Below are positions 36,533-45,152 of a DNA stretch of 64,000 bases, piece by piece (position 1 is the stretch's first letter; the number at the start of each line of letters is the position of its first letter). The position numbers and the translations under genes were made by a program. The stretch spans positions 515,984-579,983 of the forward strand of contig WLXD01000003.1 of the NCBI GenBank assembly GCA_012103255.1. The letters are read 5' to 3'. Source of the DNA: Acidobacteriota bacterium (lineage in GTDB: Bacteria > Acidobacteriota > UBA890 > WLXD01). Under the pieces are notes generated by a model. The model made no database searches. It had not been told where the DNA came from and saw only the letters and a program-made list of their open reading frames with translations.

Positions 36533-39145
36533 CTAGCCGTCGGCGCGCTTCAGGCGGATGACTCTGTCGACCGTGAGGTCCTCGAATCCGCCGTCGATCA
36601 GGCGCTGGACGAACGCGGGCGTAACTTCATAGCGCTTGAGTCGAACGAGATCGTCTACGTCGAGCCCTTCGAGGCCAACGCTCAACATCTCGTGCACGTA
36701 GTCGGCGCTCACTTCGTACCGCTTGAGGGTGACCAGCTGGTCGACCGAGAAATGTCGCCCGGCGACTCCCGCAAGAGCCCGAATGTAGTCCGCCCCGACC
36801 GCGTATCGCTGCAGGCGGACGATGTCCGAGACGGGCAACGAGTCGTAGCCGGAGTCTGCCAGTGCCCGGATTCGATCGAGGTCGACCTCATAGCGCTGCA
36901 ACGTCACGAGATCGTCGACACTCGGTTCGGCGTAGCCAAGCTGCTGCAAACCTCGGACGTAATCGAGGCTCACGTTGTAGCGACTGAGTCGAACGAGATC
37001 GTCCGTGGTCGCCGCCTGACCGAGCTCACGAAGCTCGGTCGCGAGCAGCGGCGTGACCTCGTAGCGCTTGAGGCGAACAAGGTCGTCGGTCGTCAGCTCC
37101 ACGGAGCCACCTTCCGTCATGGCCACGATGTAGTCATCCGACACTTCGTACCGACTCAGCGTGACCAGGTCGTCCACGTTCTTTAGCGCGAGTCCGGCAG
37201 CGGAAAGCCTCGCCACGGCGTCTTCGTCAACTTCGTAGCGATGCAGGCGCACGAGGTCATCGACCGACAGTTCGTAGCCGGCATCGCGGTATGTGCCGGC
37301 ATAGCCCGCCTCCACCTCATAGCGCCGCAACCGCACGAAGTCGTCGACATCGAGGGCGGCATAGCCCTCATCGCGAAAGTCAGCGATGTAGTCGCCCGTA
37401 ACCTCGTAGCGCGCCAGTCGCACCACACCCTCGATGTCGAGGGACTCCAGGCCGGAATCCGCCAGGCTTTGGACATAAGCCCCGTCCGCGTCCGCCCAGA
37501 CCAGGCGCATCGCTTGCATCACACTGAGGCGTCGCACACCCACCGCGCGGAGGGCGCCAGGCAGGTCGGCGTCGAATCCGTGGCGGGTCCAGCCCGCGAA
37601 CTCATCGATCGTGACGTCGCGGTTCATGCTCCCGTTGAGGCCGGCAACGAAGTCGCGATCGAGCCCCTTATCGACAAACTCATCGATGGCCCCGGGCGAC
37701 ATCGTGATGACGTCGTCGTCCACGCCCCACCAGATGGTTCCATTGCGCCGGTAGCTGACGCGTTCCGACTCCTGCGTCGGCTCAGACGTGAAGGTCATCG
37801 CCGCAGAAAGGGTGGCCGTAGAGGACGCAACCGGAAAAACCGGCGACGTCGCGGTGGCCGGTGACGCCTGCTCGGTTTGCGTCGTGGACGCCGTCTCGGT
37901 GAGCGCGATCGGCTCCGGGAACTCCTGCGGGGTCGTCCCGAATGTCGTCGCGGCCGGGACAATCAATGTCGCGGCAGCGGCAAGCATGATCAGGCCGGAA
38001 GTGGAGAGTCGCGGAGTGGGCTTGAGTTTGGGATTCATGAGACGTCGGATCCTCCGACCAAGGGGATGGGAGAAGCTACCGTGCGCCACAGCTGGCAACG
38101 CCGGGCGAGGACGCCCGACCGCCGTGGCCGCATCGAGAAGTGATTGGCAGTAGTTCTGTGCGCCGCCCACCTCGATCACCGCCGCATCGTCGCAGCAGTC
38201 CTCGCGTAGACGCAGCATGTCGCGGCGCAACACCATGTAGACCGGGTGCGGCCACCACACGAGGCCACCGAAGAAGACGATCCAATCGATCAGCAAGTCG
38301 CCGCGACGGTGGTGGGCTACCTCGTGGGCAATAACTGCTCGGAGTTCCGCTCCGGTGGCGGTGTCGAGAAGGCGCTTCGGCATCACGATAGTGCGGCGGA
38401 ACACACCAACCGCTGCCGGTCCAACACCACGGCCCGAAGCAACAACGCGAATCCGGCGTCGTATGCCCTGACGTCGCGCAATGGTTCGTGTCAGATCGAC
38501 AACGTGCCGGTCGGTGACCGGCTCGGATTCTGCAATCAACCGGCGCATGGCGAGGCAGTGCCCCGCCCGCCGCAGCAGAAGCAGCAGGCTGCCGGTCAGA
38601 TGAACCAGCAGCATCGCCACCAGCAGCGCTCCGAGGCTGACGTTGTCGACAAGCCCTGCTAGGGCTGAGCCCAGAGACCATGTCGTGGACACGGTATTCG
38701 CGACCGCATCCGCATCCCCGGCTGGCCGTTCTGATCGGAGTGGCAAGCTAGCCGGTTCGACGAGGCTCGATTCCGGCGTCTCGGCGGCTGCAGCACTGGC
38801 GAACAATGCCGGTGCCGCCGCGTCGACGGGGTCTTTTGGCACTGTCCCTTCATCTGCCGTGTCGAGCGCCGCGGTCTCGGGCGCAAGAGTCAGAGGCGAT
38901 GTCGCCCGTTCAATTGGCGGCGCCAAGACCCCCACGTTCACTGCCCATGGCGCCGGCAGCGGCGGCACCACGAACTTGGCGAGCGCGAGGACGATCAGGC
39001 CGTAGCGCAAGCTACTCGCCCCACCGCGACCGGTGCGCACGACCAGCCACAACACGATGCCGACCACCGCTGCCTCGAGGGCCAGGGTCGCGAGCGACGT
39101 GTATGCCGCTAGCGCAAAGTCCGCGATGCGCTCCACGCCGGTCAT
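36533..39145 (-). CDS. BlaR1-like M56 metallopeptidase with long repeat-containing sensor region
   Basis: The 870-residue protein has four membrane helices in the N-terminal 400 residues (about 20-37, 48-62, 168-192, 285-302) and the M56 zinc motif HEVAHH at about 274-279, followed by the zinc-ligand region REDCCDDAAV. A further helix near 383-402 leads outside. Beyond a Thr/Ser/Ala-rich linker (about 405-455), residues 572-870 are 11 repeats of 28-29 residues with consensus DDLVRLKRYEV then about 17 variable residues; two weaker units precede them. The ATG overlaps the BlaI stop. It should sense an envelope signal with the repeats and cleave BlaI-type repressor. Confidence 0.9.
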   Translation of the reverse strand: MTGVERIADFALAAYTSLATLALEAAVVGIVLWLVVRTGRGGASSLRYGLIVLALAKFVVPPLPAPWAVNVGVLAPPIERATSPLTLAPETAALDTADEGTVPKDPVDAAAPALFASAAAAETPESSLVEPASLPLRSERPAGDADAVANTVSTTWSLGSALAGLVDNVSLGALLVAMLLVHLTGSLLLLLRRAGHCLAMRRLIAESEPVTDRHVVDLTRTIARRQGIRRRIRVVASGRGVGPAAVGVFRRTIVMPKRLLDTATGAELRAVIAHEVAHHRRGDLLIDWIVFFGGLVWWPHPVYMVLRRDMLRLREDCCDDAAVIEVGGAQNYCQSLLDAATAVGRPRPALPAVAHGSFSHPLGRRIRRLMNPKLKPTPRLSTSGLIMLAAAATLIVPAATTFGTTPQEFPEPIALTETASTTQTEQASPATATSPVFPVASSTATLSAAMTFTSEPTQESERVSYRRNGTIWWGVDDDVITMSPGAIDEFVDKGLDRDFVAGLNGSMNRDVTIDEFAGWTRHGFDADLPGALRAVGVRRLSVMQAMRLVWADADGAYVQSLADSGLESLDIEGVVRLARYEVTGDYIADFRDEGYAALDVDDFVRLRRYEVEAGYAGTYRDAGYELSVDDLVRLHRYEVDEDAVARLSAAGLALKNVDDLVTLSRYEVSDDYIVAMTEGGSVELTTDDLVRLKRYEVTPLLATELRELGQAATTDDLVRLSRYNVSLDYVRGLQQLGYAEPSVDDLVTLQRYEVDLDRIRALADSGYDSLPVSDIVRLQRYAVGADYIRALAGVAGRHFSVDQLVTLKRYEVSADYVHEMLSVGLEGLDVDDLVRLKRYEVTPAFVQRLIDGGFEDLTVDRVIRLKRADG
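36536..37432 (-). repeat. Tandem 84-87 bp coding repeats (RYEV repeats)
   Basis: Eleven coding units encode the pattern [DE]-x-[LVI]-V-[RT]-L-x-R-Y-[ENA]-V at 28-29 residue intervals, the last ending RLKRADG. Units differ clearly at DNA and protein level, so this is an old protein repeat rather than a recent slippage array. The period suggests helical hairpins stacked into a solenoid. Confidence 0.85.
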
Positions 39146-39534
39146 CGGCCGTCATCCTCGTCACGCAGACTGTCGAGCAACTCCTGCAACTCGGACAGCT
39201 GAGCAGCATCTGGTGGCGATGTCTCGAACAACGAAGCCATCATCGCCACCGGGTCATCCCCAAAGATCCGCTCACGCAGACGCTGGAGAACACCGGAGTA
39301 CGTCGCGCGGGCCTTGTCCGTAGGACTGAAGATGAACGCTTTGCCGGAGTCGCCCTTGCGATGGGCAACGAGGCCGCGCGTCTCGAGACGCTTGAGCAGC
39401 GTCATGATCGAGCCGTGCGCCATGGGACGCGATGCGCTCATCGATTCGCGCAGTTGGCGCGCGGTGGAGCCGCCGAGTCGATCGAGGCTCGCGAGCACTT
39501 CGAGCTCTGCCTCGGGAATTCTTGAATCGCTCAA
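39142..39534 (-). CDS. BlaI/MecI-family repressor
   Basis: A 130-residue winged-helix repressor from TTG 39534: SRIPEAELEVLASLDRL, helix-turn-helix GSTARQLRESM, recognition helix and wing (HGSIMTLLKRLETRGLVAHR, FSPTDKARATY) and a dimerising C-terminal helix (LSELQELLDSLRDE). The frame continues upstream through two operator-like palindromes to 39603, which is why I prefer the later TTG start. It overlaps the M56 peptidase gene by ATGA, the normal BlaI-BlaR arrangement: BlaI represses the operon and is cleaved on signal. Confidence 0.9.
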   Translation of the reverse strand: MSDSRIPEAELEVLASLDRLGGSTARQLRESMSASRPMAHGSIMTLLKRLETRGLVAHRKGDSGKAFIFSPTDKARATYSGVLQRLRERIFGDDPVAMMASLFETSPPDAAQLSELQELLDSLRDEDDGR

Positions 39535-39575
39535 ATGAACAGCTTCGAGGGGATCGATGTCTGTGTGTCGAGCAC

Positions 39576-39616
39576 CATATATCGACAATTGTCTATTTAT
39601 CAAGTCGACAACTGTC
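39576..39616 (-). promoter_or_regulatory. BlaI-type operators and promoter
   Basis: Two copies of a TCGACAA-TGTCTATTT sequence lie 23 bases apart, centred on GACAATTGTC (39584-39593, perfect palindrome) and GACAACTGTC (39607-39616). Reading the minus strand, TTGATA (39603-39598) and TATATG (39581-39576) with a 16-base spacer form a good promoter. One operator fills the spacer and the other abuts the -35 box, so a bound repressor would block polymerase. Confidence 0.7.
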
Positions 39617-39633
39617 TATTTTCTCGACGCTCT

Positions 39634-40140
39634 CTAGAACAACACCTTCTGAGTGTTGTCGGCACCCGGCGCGAGCACGCCCTCAAAGCGCAGCAGCCAC
39701 TGTTTGGTGGGCATGCCACCCCCGAAGCCCGTGAGCGAACCGTCCGCGCCGACGACCCTGTGGCAGGGCACGATCAGCGGGATGTGATTGGTTGCGTTCG
39801 CCCGCCCCACCGCGCGCGCGGCCCCCGGGGAACCGAGGGTTTCAGCCATCTCACCGTAGGTCCGAGACTCGCCGAACGGGATCTCCATCAACTCGTTCCA
39901 AACGCGTTTCTGAAAATCCGTGCCCTGCATCGCGAGCGGCAGGTCGAAGTCACGCCGGGTTCCCGCAAAGTACTCGTCGATCTGCACCGTTGCGAAGCGC
40001 AGCGACCCGGCATCTTCGGTCCACCCTTCCCGGGGCTCCCGTATCTGATGACCGGTCGAGAAGCTGACCTCGTGCAGCGCATCATGATCGCCTGCAACGA
40101 ACAGCGGTCCGATCGGAGTGTCCACGTAGGTGAAATGCAT
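39634..40140 (-). CDS. ogt: Methylated-DNA--protein-cysteine methyltransferase
   Basis: From ATG 40140 (MHFTYVDTPIGPLFVAGD) the 168-residue protein is a stand-alone Ogt-type alkyltransferase. The acceptor Cys is in IPLIVPCHRVVG, the helix-turn-helix region reads IPFGESRTYGEMAETLGSPG with Arg finger region RAVGRANATNHIP, and the protein ends soon after GFGGGMPTKQWLL. It transfers alkyl groups from O6-alkylguanine to itself. The upstream region holds two PadR-like operators, so it may be co-regulated with the divergent padR gene. Confidence 0.93.
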   Translation of the reverse strand: MHFTYVDTPIGPLFVAGDHDALHEVSFSTGHQIREPREGWTEDAGSLRFATVQIDEYFAGTRRDFDLPLAMQGTDFQKRVWNELMEIPFGESRTYGEMAETLGSPGAARAVGRANATNHIPLIVPCHRVVGADGSLTGFGGGMPTKQWLLRFEGVLAPGADNTQKVLF

Positions 40141-40195
40141 GGACCCGATTGTCGCATGCCGATCCCACCCCATCGTCCGGCCTGCGACTTGCAAT

Positions 40196-40243
40196 TCATC
40201 AATGATGACTTGTACTGTCAAGAACAGAAGTCATCAATGATGA
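40196..40243. promoter_or_regulatory. Twin inverted repeats between ogt and padR
   Basis: The 13-bp sequence TCATCAATGATGA (arms TCATCA/TGATGA, one central base) occurs twice, at 40196-40208 and 40231-40243, 35 bases start to start. The flanks CTT and AAG make the pair a larger imperfect inverted repeat. The second copy ends 42 bases before the padR ATG. Probable PadR binding sites that could control both divergent genes. Confidence 0.6.
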
Positions 40244-40285
40244 GTCGGAGCGACAATCGCGATTCACGAGCGGGGAGCCTCGGCG

Positions 40286-40624
40286 ATGGGACGTAAGGTA
40301 TTGGGTGAACTCGAACACCTCCTCCTGGTGGCCATCTTGCGCCGTGGAGATGACGCATACGGCGCCGCGATCATCGGAGAGATCGAACGACGGACCGGCC
40401 AGGAATTGTCGCGCGCCGGCGCCTACATCGCCCTGCAGCGGCTCGAGCGAAAAGAGCTGATCAGCGCACGCGATGGCGAGCAGACCGCCGATCGTGGCGG
40501 CCGCCCGCGCCGCTACTTCGAGCTGACCTCGGCCGGGCGCGCCAAACTAGACGCATCTGCGGCGTCCCTGTTCGCGATGTGGGAAGGACTCTCACGGGAC
40601 GCCATTGAGGCCGACTCCCAATGA
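40286..40624 (+). CDS. PadR-family transcriptional regulator
   Basis: A 112-residue PadR protein: GELEHLLLVAILRRGDDAYG, EIERRTGQELSRAGAYIALQ (recognition), RLERKELISARDGEQT and wing GGRPRRYFELTSAGRAKL. The ATG follows GGGAG in a short leader. It overlaps the ADOP gene by ATGA. Two 13-bp inverted repeats in the upstream region are its likely operators. Confidence 0.92.
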   Translation: MGRKVLGELEHLLLVAILRRGDDAYGAAIIGEIERRTGQELSRAGAYIALQRLERKELISARDGEQTADRGGRPRRYFELTSAGRAKLDASAASLFAMWEGLSRDAIEADSQ

Positions 40625-43299
40625 GCCCACACAGCAGGTCCCCCCGCCTCGCGCGGCGGCTGATCGAGATCTTGACGCCGAGAGCCCAACGGACCGGACT
40701 CGTTGGCGACCTGGAGGAAGCGCACAGCCAGATCGTTCAGAGCGCCGGAGCGGCGGCGGCGCGCCGCTGGTACTGGCGACAGACGTTGAGCACTCTCCTG
40801 CGGATGCCTGCTGAGCAATGGGCCGCAAGGCCGGCACGAGCGGTGATGAGGATCGCCCGAGCCTCTGGCAGTGATATCCGTTTTGCGGCGCGGGGATTGA
40901 CCAAGCAGCCCGGATTCGCGCTACCGGCACTGTGTATTTTCACGGTCGGCGTGGCCGCCAACGCAGTAGTTTTCAGCTTCGTCGACGCCGTTCTTCTGCG
41001 GTCGCTCCCCTATCCCAATGCCGAAGATGTCGTGATGTTGTGGCCACGGGTGACGGAAGCGAATCGCGGCGAGCTCATGAGCACGCCCACCTACCGACAT
41101 GCGATGGCGTGGGCCGAACGATCACAAGAGTTCCCCTCGCTCGCGGCCTACGAGTCGGCGGTCACTACGCTCCGGACGCCCGCGCGCACGGCTCCCATTA
41201 ACGGTCTCAACATCTCAGCAAGCTGGAACGATGTGCTCGGCGTCGAGCCGATCCGCGGCCGGAGCTTCACCACCGCCGACGACACGCCCGGCGCCCCGCC
41301 GGTGGCGATCATCAGTTTCGATCTCTGGCACAACGAACTGAACGCGGACCCGGCGATCATCGGCAGGGCCATCGATCTGGACGGCACCTCGACAGCTGTG
41401 GTCGGCGTCATGCCGGAAGACTTCTGGTTCTTCGACCCCTACATGTTCTTTCGATCCTCGGGAGATCGAAGTACTGCGGATGTCCACCTTTGGCTGCCGT
41501 TGCATAGACGCTCGTGGGAAGGGTGGATCGCGGACTATCCGTCGCTCCGCGTGTTAGCGCGACGAGCTCCGGGCCTCTCGACGGCCGCGGCCCGCGATGC
41601 GGCGGAAGCTGTTGCCCGTGGCCTGGGCCCCATCGGGGATACCGAGACAATCGGTGTTGAGGTCAAGAGCCTCGCTGATGAACTCCGAGAGCCAGTTCGC
41701 GCGCAGTTGACCGCTCTGTTTGCGGCCGGGCTCCTGGTGCTTGCGATCGTGGCCGCCAACCTCGGCAGCTTGTCCCTCACACGCGCCGACGGCCGACGGG
41801 TAGAAATGGCTGTCCGTGCCGCCCTGGGAGCCGGGCGCGCTCGGCTTCTGCGACTAGCGCTCGCCGAGAACCTCTTGATCGCTCTAGCCGGTAGCTTCGG
41901 TGGCCTGTTGTTGGCGGCCGTGGTGCTCGACACAGTCGTTCGCATCGCACCGCGCGCCCTTCCGCTGGCCCACTCGATTCACCTCGATGCCCGGGTCGCA
42001 GCTTTCGGTGTCCTTGTTGCCGCCCTCGGGGCTCTGGCGGGCGGCCTTGTTCCTGCTTTCCGAACAGTGGCGGATTCGATCCCGACCCAGCTGACTCGAG
42101 CCGGTCGAACTGAAGACGTCGGCGGCAATCGTACGCGTTCGATCCTGGTAGCGGCCGAGGTAGCCATATCAGTGACGCTGCTCATCGCCGCCACCCTGAT
42201 GCTCCGGACCTTCGTCGACCTGCACAGTCAGGAGCCAGGCTTCGACGCCGAGTCCGTGCTGACTTTCCAGTCCTCGCTCACGACCGTGCCCGGTGAACCG
42301 CCCAACCTGGACTTCTACCCGGAACTCCTTCGCACCATCCAGACCATTCCGGGGGTGGTCGCCGCCGGTGGCACAACGCATCTGCCCTTCTCAGAGTGGG
42401 GCGCCGGGGCACCCGAGATCATCATCGGCGATGCTGAGCCGGATCCCGATACTCGCGGTGAGCGCATGCAAGTGCACTGGATTCTGCCGGGCTATGTCGC
42501 GGCCGCCGGGATCGATGTATTGCAGGGCGAAACGCTGAAGTGGAGCGACGAGCCCACTACCAACGCGATCGTCAACGCGGCCTTCGTCGAACAGCACCTC
42601 GATGGACAGCCTGCGCTGGGAACCAGCGTCGGCACGGTTTCGCGTAGCGAGGGAATCTCGGTGACGCGATTCCGGATCGTAGGCGTGATCGGCAACTACG
42701 CTCAGAGTTCCCTTGGCGAGAAACCGCAGCCGCGGATCTTCGTCGACGGCCGCGACAAGGTCTGGATGCACTTCATCGTACGAGCTCAGGGCGAGCCGGC
42801 CGCGCTCACGGCGACCATCCGCGGAATCGCCCGAGATCTCGATCCAGCCCAGCCTCTCGGGAAATTCGCTCGCTGGCAGTACCTCGTGGAAGAATCCCTG
42901 TCGAGCGAGCGCTTCTATTCGAGCCTCCTCGGGGCCTTCGGCCTGATCGCGCTGCTTCTGGCCGCCGCCGGGGTGTACGGCACGGTGTCGTATACCGTGA
43001 GCGCCCGACTGCCGGAGTTCGGCATTCGCAAGGCACTCGGGGCTGACGACCGCACGATCGCCAGGCTCGTCGTGAGCAGCGGGCTCGCGCCCGTTCTCGC
43101 CGGAGCCCTCGTGGGGCTCCTGGGTGCGACGGCCGCCACACGCTCGATGGGTGCGCTCCTGCACGGAACGTCACCAACGGATCCGTCGAGTTACGCGTTG
43201 GCCGTCGGCGTGTTCCTGGGCGTCGCCGTGCTGGCGGTTCTACCACCAGCCCGCCGCGCATCACGCTTGGACCCGATCGAGGTACTCCGCACCGACTGA
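40621..43299 (+). CDS. ADOP-type FtsX/MacB permease
   Basis: The 892-residue permease has a prefix domain (about 8-70: RLARRLIEILTPRAQRTGLV, DLEEAH), then the first anchor helix near 100-120 (LPALCIFTVGVAANAVVFSF), a MacB periplasmic core (PNAEDVVMLWPRV, FDLWHNELNADPAIIG), FtsX1 about 355-490, a second anchor near 510, a second core, and FtsX2 about 765-890 (RLPEFGIRKALGADDRTI). The prefix differs from that of the 33878 and 46334 permeases, so two prefix types occur in the window. Overlaps padR by ATGA. No ATPase partner visible. Confidence 0.92.
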   Translation: MSPHSRSPRLARRLIEILTPRAQRTGLVGDLEEAHSQIVQSAGAAAARRWYWRQTLSTLLRMPAEQWAARPARAVMRIARASGSDIRFAARGLTKQPGFALPALCIFTVGVAANAVVFSFVDAVLLRSLPYPNAEDVVMLWPRVTEANRGELMSTPTYRHAMAWAERSQEFPSLAAYESAVTTLRTPARTAPINGLNISASWNDVLGVEPIRGRSFTTADDTPGAPPVAIISFDLWHNELNADPAIIGRAIDLDGTSTAVVGVMPEDFWFFDPYMFFRSSGDRSTADVHLWLPLHRRSWEGWIADYPSLRVLARRAPGLSTAAARDAAEAVARGLGPIGDTETIGVEVKSLADELREPVRAQLTALFAAGLLVLAIVAANLGSLSLTRADGRRVEMAVRAALGAGRARLLRLALAENLLIALAGSFGGLLLAAVVLDTVVRIAPRALPLAHSIHLDARVAAFGVLVAALGALAGGLVPAFRTVADSIPTQLTRAGRTEDVGGNRTRSILVAAEVAISVTLLIAATLMLRTFVDLHSQEPGFDAESVLTFQSSLTTVPGEPPNLDFYPELLRTIQTIPGVVAAGGTTHLPFSEWGAGAPEIIIGDAEPDPDTRGERMQVHWILPGYVAAAGIDVLQGETLKWSDEPTTNAIVNAAFVEQHLDGQPALGTSVGTVSRSEGISVTRFRIVGVIGNYAQSSLGEKPQPRIFVDGRDKVWMHFIVRAQGEPAALTATIRGIARDLDPAQPLGKFARWQYLVEESLSSERFYSSLLGAFGLIALLLAAAGVYGTVSYTVSARLPEFGIRKALGADDRTIARLVVSSGLAPVLAGALVGLLGATAATRSMGALLHGTSPTDPSSYALAVGVFLGVAVLAVLPPARRASRLDPIEVLRTD

Positions 43300-43318
43300 A
43301 ACGCAGGCTGGCGCGCGC

Positions 43319-44143
43319 TCAGTCGAGCTTGGCGCCGCAGTACTTGCAGTGCACCGCATCAGCGGCGTGACCTTCGGCGCTGCACTCACGACAAGCGTCG
43401 GTCCGCGTGGAATTGCGCAGCGCACTGCTCACTTCGACGGTGACGATCCCGGTGGGGACCGCGATGATGCCGTAGCCCATGATCATCATCGCCGAGGCCA
43501 GAAACTTGCCGAGGAATGTCTGCGGGGCGATGTCGCCGTAGCCCACCGTGGTCATCGTCACGATGGCCCAGTACACCGACTCCGGGATGCTCGTGAAACC
43601 ATTGGCCGGACCCTCGATCAGGTACATCAGCGCACCGGCGATCAGAGTTATCGTGAGCATGACGCCGACGAAGACTGTGATCTTTCGTGAGCTGGCACGC
43701 AGGGCGGCGTTCAAGGCCCGCTCTTCACCGACGAAATGGCCGAGCTTGAGCACACGGAAGATCCGCAGCAAGCGGAATGCCCGGATCACGAGCAGCGATT
43801 GCGAATCGACGAGGAACAGGCTCAGGTACATCGGCAGGATGGAGAGCAAGTCGACAAGGCCGAAGAAGCTGCGCGCGTAGCGGAGCGGTTTGCCCACGCA
43901 CGCGAGGCGCATCACGTATTCGATCGTGAACAGAATCGTGACGGCCCAATCGATCGCATAGAGCTGCGAGCCCCACTCAGCACGTATGCTCGCCACGCTC
44001 TCGAGCGAGACGTTGAGCACGCTCAACACGATCAGGATCAGCAGCGCGACGTCGAACGCCTTACCGCCCGGCGTCTCGGCCTCGAAGATGATCTCGTGCA
44101 GCTGGGCGCGCCAGTCTGCGCTCGGCGGCGTATTGTCCTGCAT
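43319..44143 (-). CDS. Voltage-gated-type potassium channel with C-terminal zinc ribbon
   Basis: A 274-residue six-helix ion channel of the Ion_trans family. S1 is about 28-48, S4 is an Arg-rich helix (LLVIRAFRLLRIFRVLKLG), and the pore loop carries the K+ selectivity filter TVGYGDI (in SVYWAIVTMTTVGYGDIA). After S6 the tail has two CxxC pairs (CREC, 12 residues, CKYC) close to the C-terminus, a probable zinc ribbon in the cytoplasm. Solitary gene, convergent with the ADOP gene. Confidence 0.92.
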   Translation of the reverse strand: MQDNTPPSADWRAQLHEIIFEAETPGGKAFDVALLILIVLSVLNVSLESVASIRAEWGSQLYAIDWAVTILFTIEYVMRLACVGKPLRYARSFFGLVDLLSILPMYLSLFLVDSQSLLVIRAFRLLRIFRVLKLGHFVGEERALNAALRASSRKITVFVGVMLTITLIAGALMYLIEGPANGFTSIPESVYWAIVTMTTVGYGDIAPQTFLGKFLASAMMIMGYGIIAVPTGIVTVEVSSALRNSTRTDACRECSAEGHAADAVHCKYCGAKLD

Positions 44144-44217
44144 GAGCGAAGCCTAACTCAGTTCAATCGCGTTACCGACTCCGCCGGCGAAGCCGTGCGC
44201 AAGATCCGGGGCTGCTG

Positions 44218-44754
44218 ATGAAGAAGATTTCGAGCGATATCGCCTTCACTCCGCCGATCAAAGCCATCCAGACCGAGAAGGGATCCCGCGAGCATTACGC
44301 GCGGATGGAAGAGGCTGGGGGGTGGCACACGCGAATTACCCCGGAACTCGAGGAGTTCGTGGCTGGCCTCGACATGTTCTACATGGGCACCGCGAATACG
44401 GACGGGCAGCCGTACATCCAATACCGCGGCGGCCCTACTGGGTTTCTCCGAGTGCTCGACGACGCCACTCTCGGGTTTGCCGATTTCGGCGGCAATCGCC
44501 AGTACATCTCCATCGGCAACCTGTCCGAGAATCCAAAGGCGTTTCTGTTCTTGATGGACTACGCGAATCGTCGACGAATCAAAGTGTGGGGCACGGCGCG
44601 AGTCGTTGAAGACGACCCGGAGCTACTCGCGAAGCTGGCCGATCCGTCGTACAGAGCACGCGTCGAGCGAGCCATTTGCTTCTCGGTGGAGGCCTGGGAC
44701 GTAAACTGCAAGCAACACATTCACCAACGCGTTCGTGTCGACGAGGCCGACTAG
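44218..44754 (+). CDS. Pyridoxamine 5'-phosphate oxidase-like flavoprotein
   Basis: A 178-residue split-barrel protein: FYMGTANTDGQPYIQYRGG is the FMN-contacting start, followed by TLGFADFGGNRQYISIGNL, NPKAFLFLMDYANRRRIKVWGTARVVED, and a terminal CKQHIHQRV. This pattern marks the PNPOx-like family of FMN or F420 oxidoreductases acting on small molecules; the natural substrate is unknown. The gene follows the channel gene divergently, 74 bases apart, and precedes a monooxygenase gene by 11 bases, likely one operon with it. Confidence 0.87.
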   Translation: MKKISSDIAFTPPIKAIQTEKGSREHYARMEEAGGWHTRITPELEEFVAGLDMFYMGTANTDGQPYIQYRGGPTGFLRVLDDATLGFADFGGNRQYISIGNLSENPKAFLFLMDYANRRRIKVWGTARVVEDDPELLAKLADPSYRARVERAICFSVEAWDVNCKQHIHQRVRVDEAD

Positions 44755-44765
44755 GAAGCACCTCT

Positions 44766-45143
44766 TTGCCCAGCCGCAGAGACTTCATCACAGCCGGAGT
44801 GGCGGCAGCGGTTCTCGGGTTCCGCCCTGCTCCCGGCGGGAGCTCAACCATGTACGGATTGATCGGCCGCATCGAGGCGACCCCGGGTCAACGTGACGCT
44901 CTGGCAGAGATCCTCATCGACGGAGTGTCGGGAATGCCGGGGTGTCTTAGCTACGTTGTCTCCGTCGACAACGAGCGGTCCGACGCACTCTGGGTCACGG
45001 AGGTCTGGGAGAGTTCCGAGCTGCACGCCGCCTCGCTCACGCTCCCGTCGGTGCAAGAGGCCATCTCCAAGGGCCGGCCGCTCATTGCAGGCTTCACCGA
45101 ACGTCACGTCACCACCCCCGTTGGCGGGCACGGGCTCGCGTAG
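44766..45143 (+). CDS. Tat-exported ABM-type quinol monooxygenase-like protein
   Basis: I place the start at TTG 44766, behind AGGAAG, giving a twin-arginine signal: SRRDFITAGVAAAVLGF. The mature part (from about residue 29, MYGLIGRIEATPGQ) is a compact antibiotic-biosynthesis-monooxygenase fold: RDALAEILIDGVSGMPGCLS, DALWVTEVWESSELHAAS, LIAGF. ABM proteins oxidise small quinols or act in heme/oxidative chemistry as dimers. Without the signal, an ATG at 44850 would make a cytosolic 97-residue form. Directly downstream of the PNPOx-like gene. Confidence 0.8.
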   Translation: MPSRRDFITAGVAAAVLGFRPAPGGSSTMYGLIGRIEATPGQRDALAEILIDGVSGMPGCLSYVVSVDNERSDALWVTEVWESSELHAASLTLPSVQEAISKGRPLIAGFTERHVTTPVGGHGLA

Positions 45144-45152
45144 GACTAGCTG

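Noticed and set aside
36536-37432. Regular 84-87 bp repeats as a CRISPR or satellite array
   Set aside because: They are codon-phased, diverged and lie wholly within the M56 coding frame; no identical repeat or unique spacers.
42391-43164. A 257-codon antisense frame in the ADOP gene
   Set aside because: Composition typical of antisense shadow and no recognisable domain.
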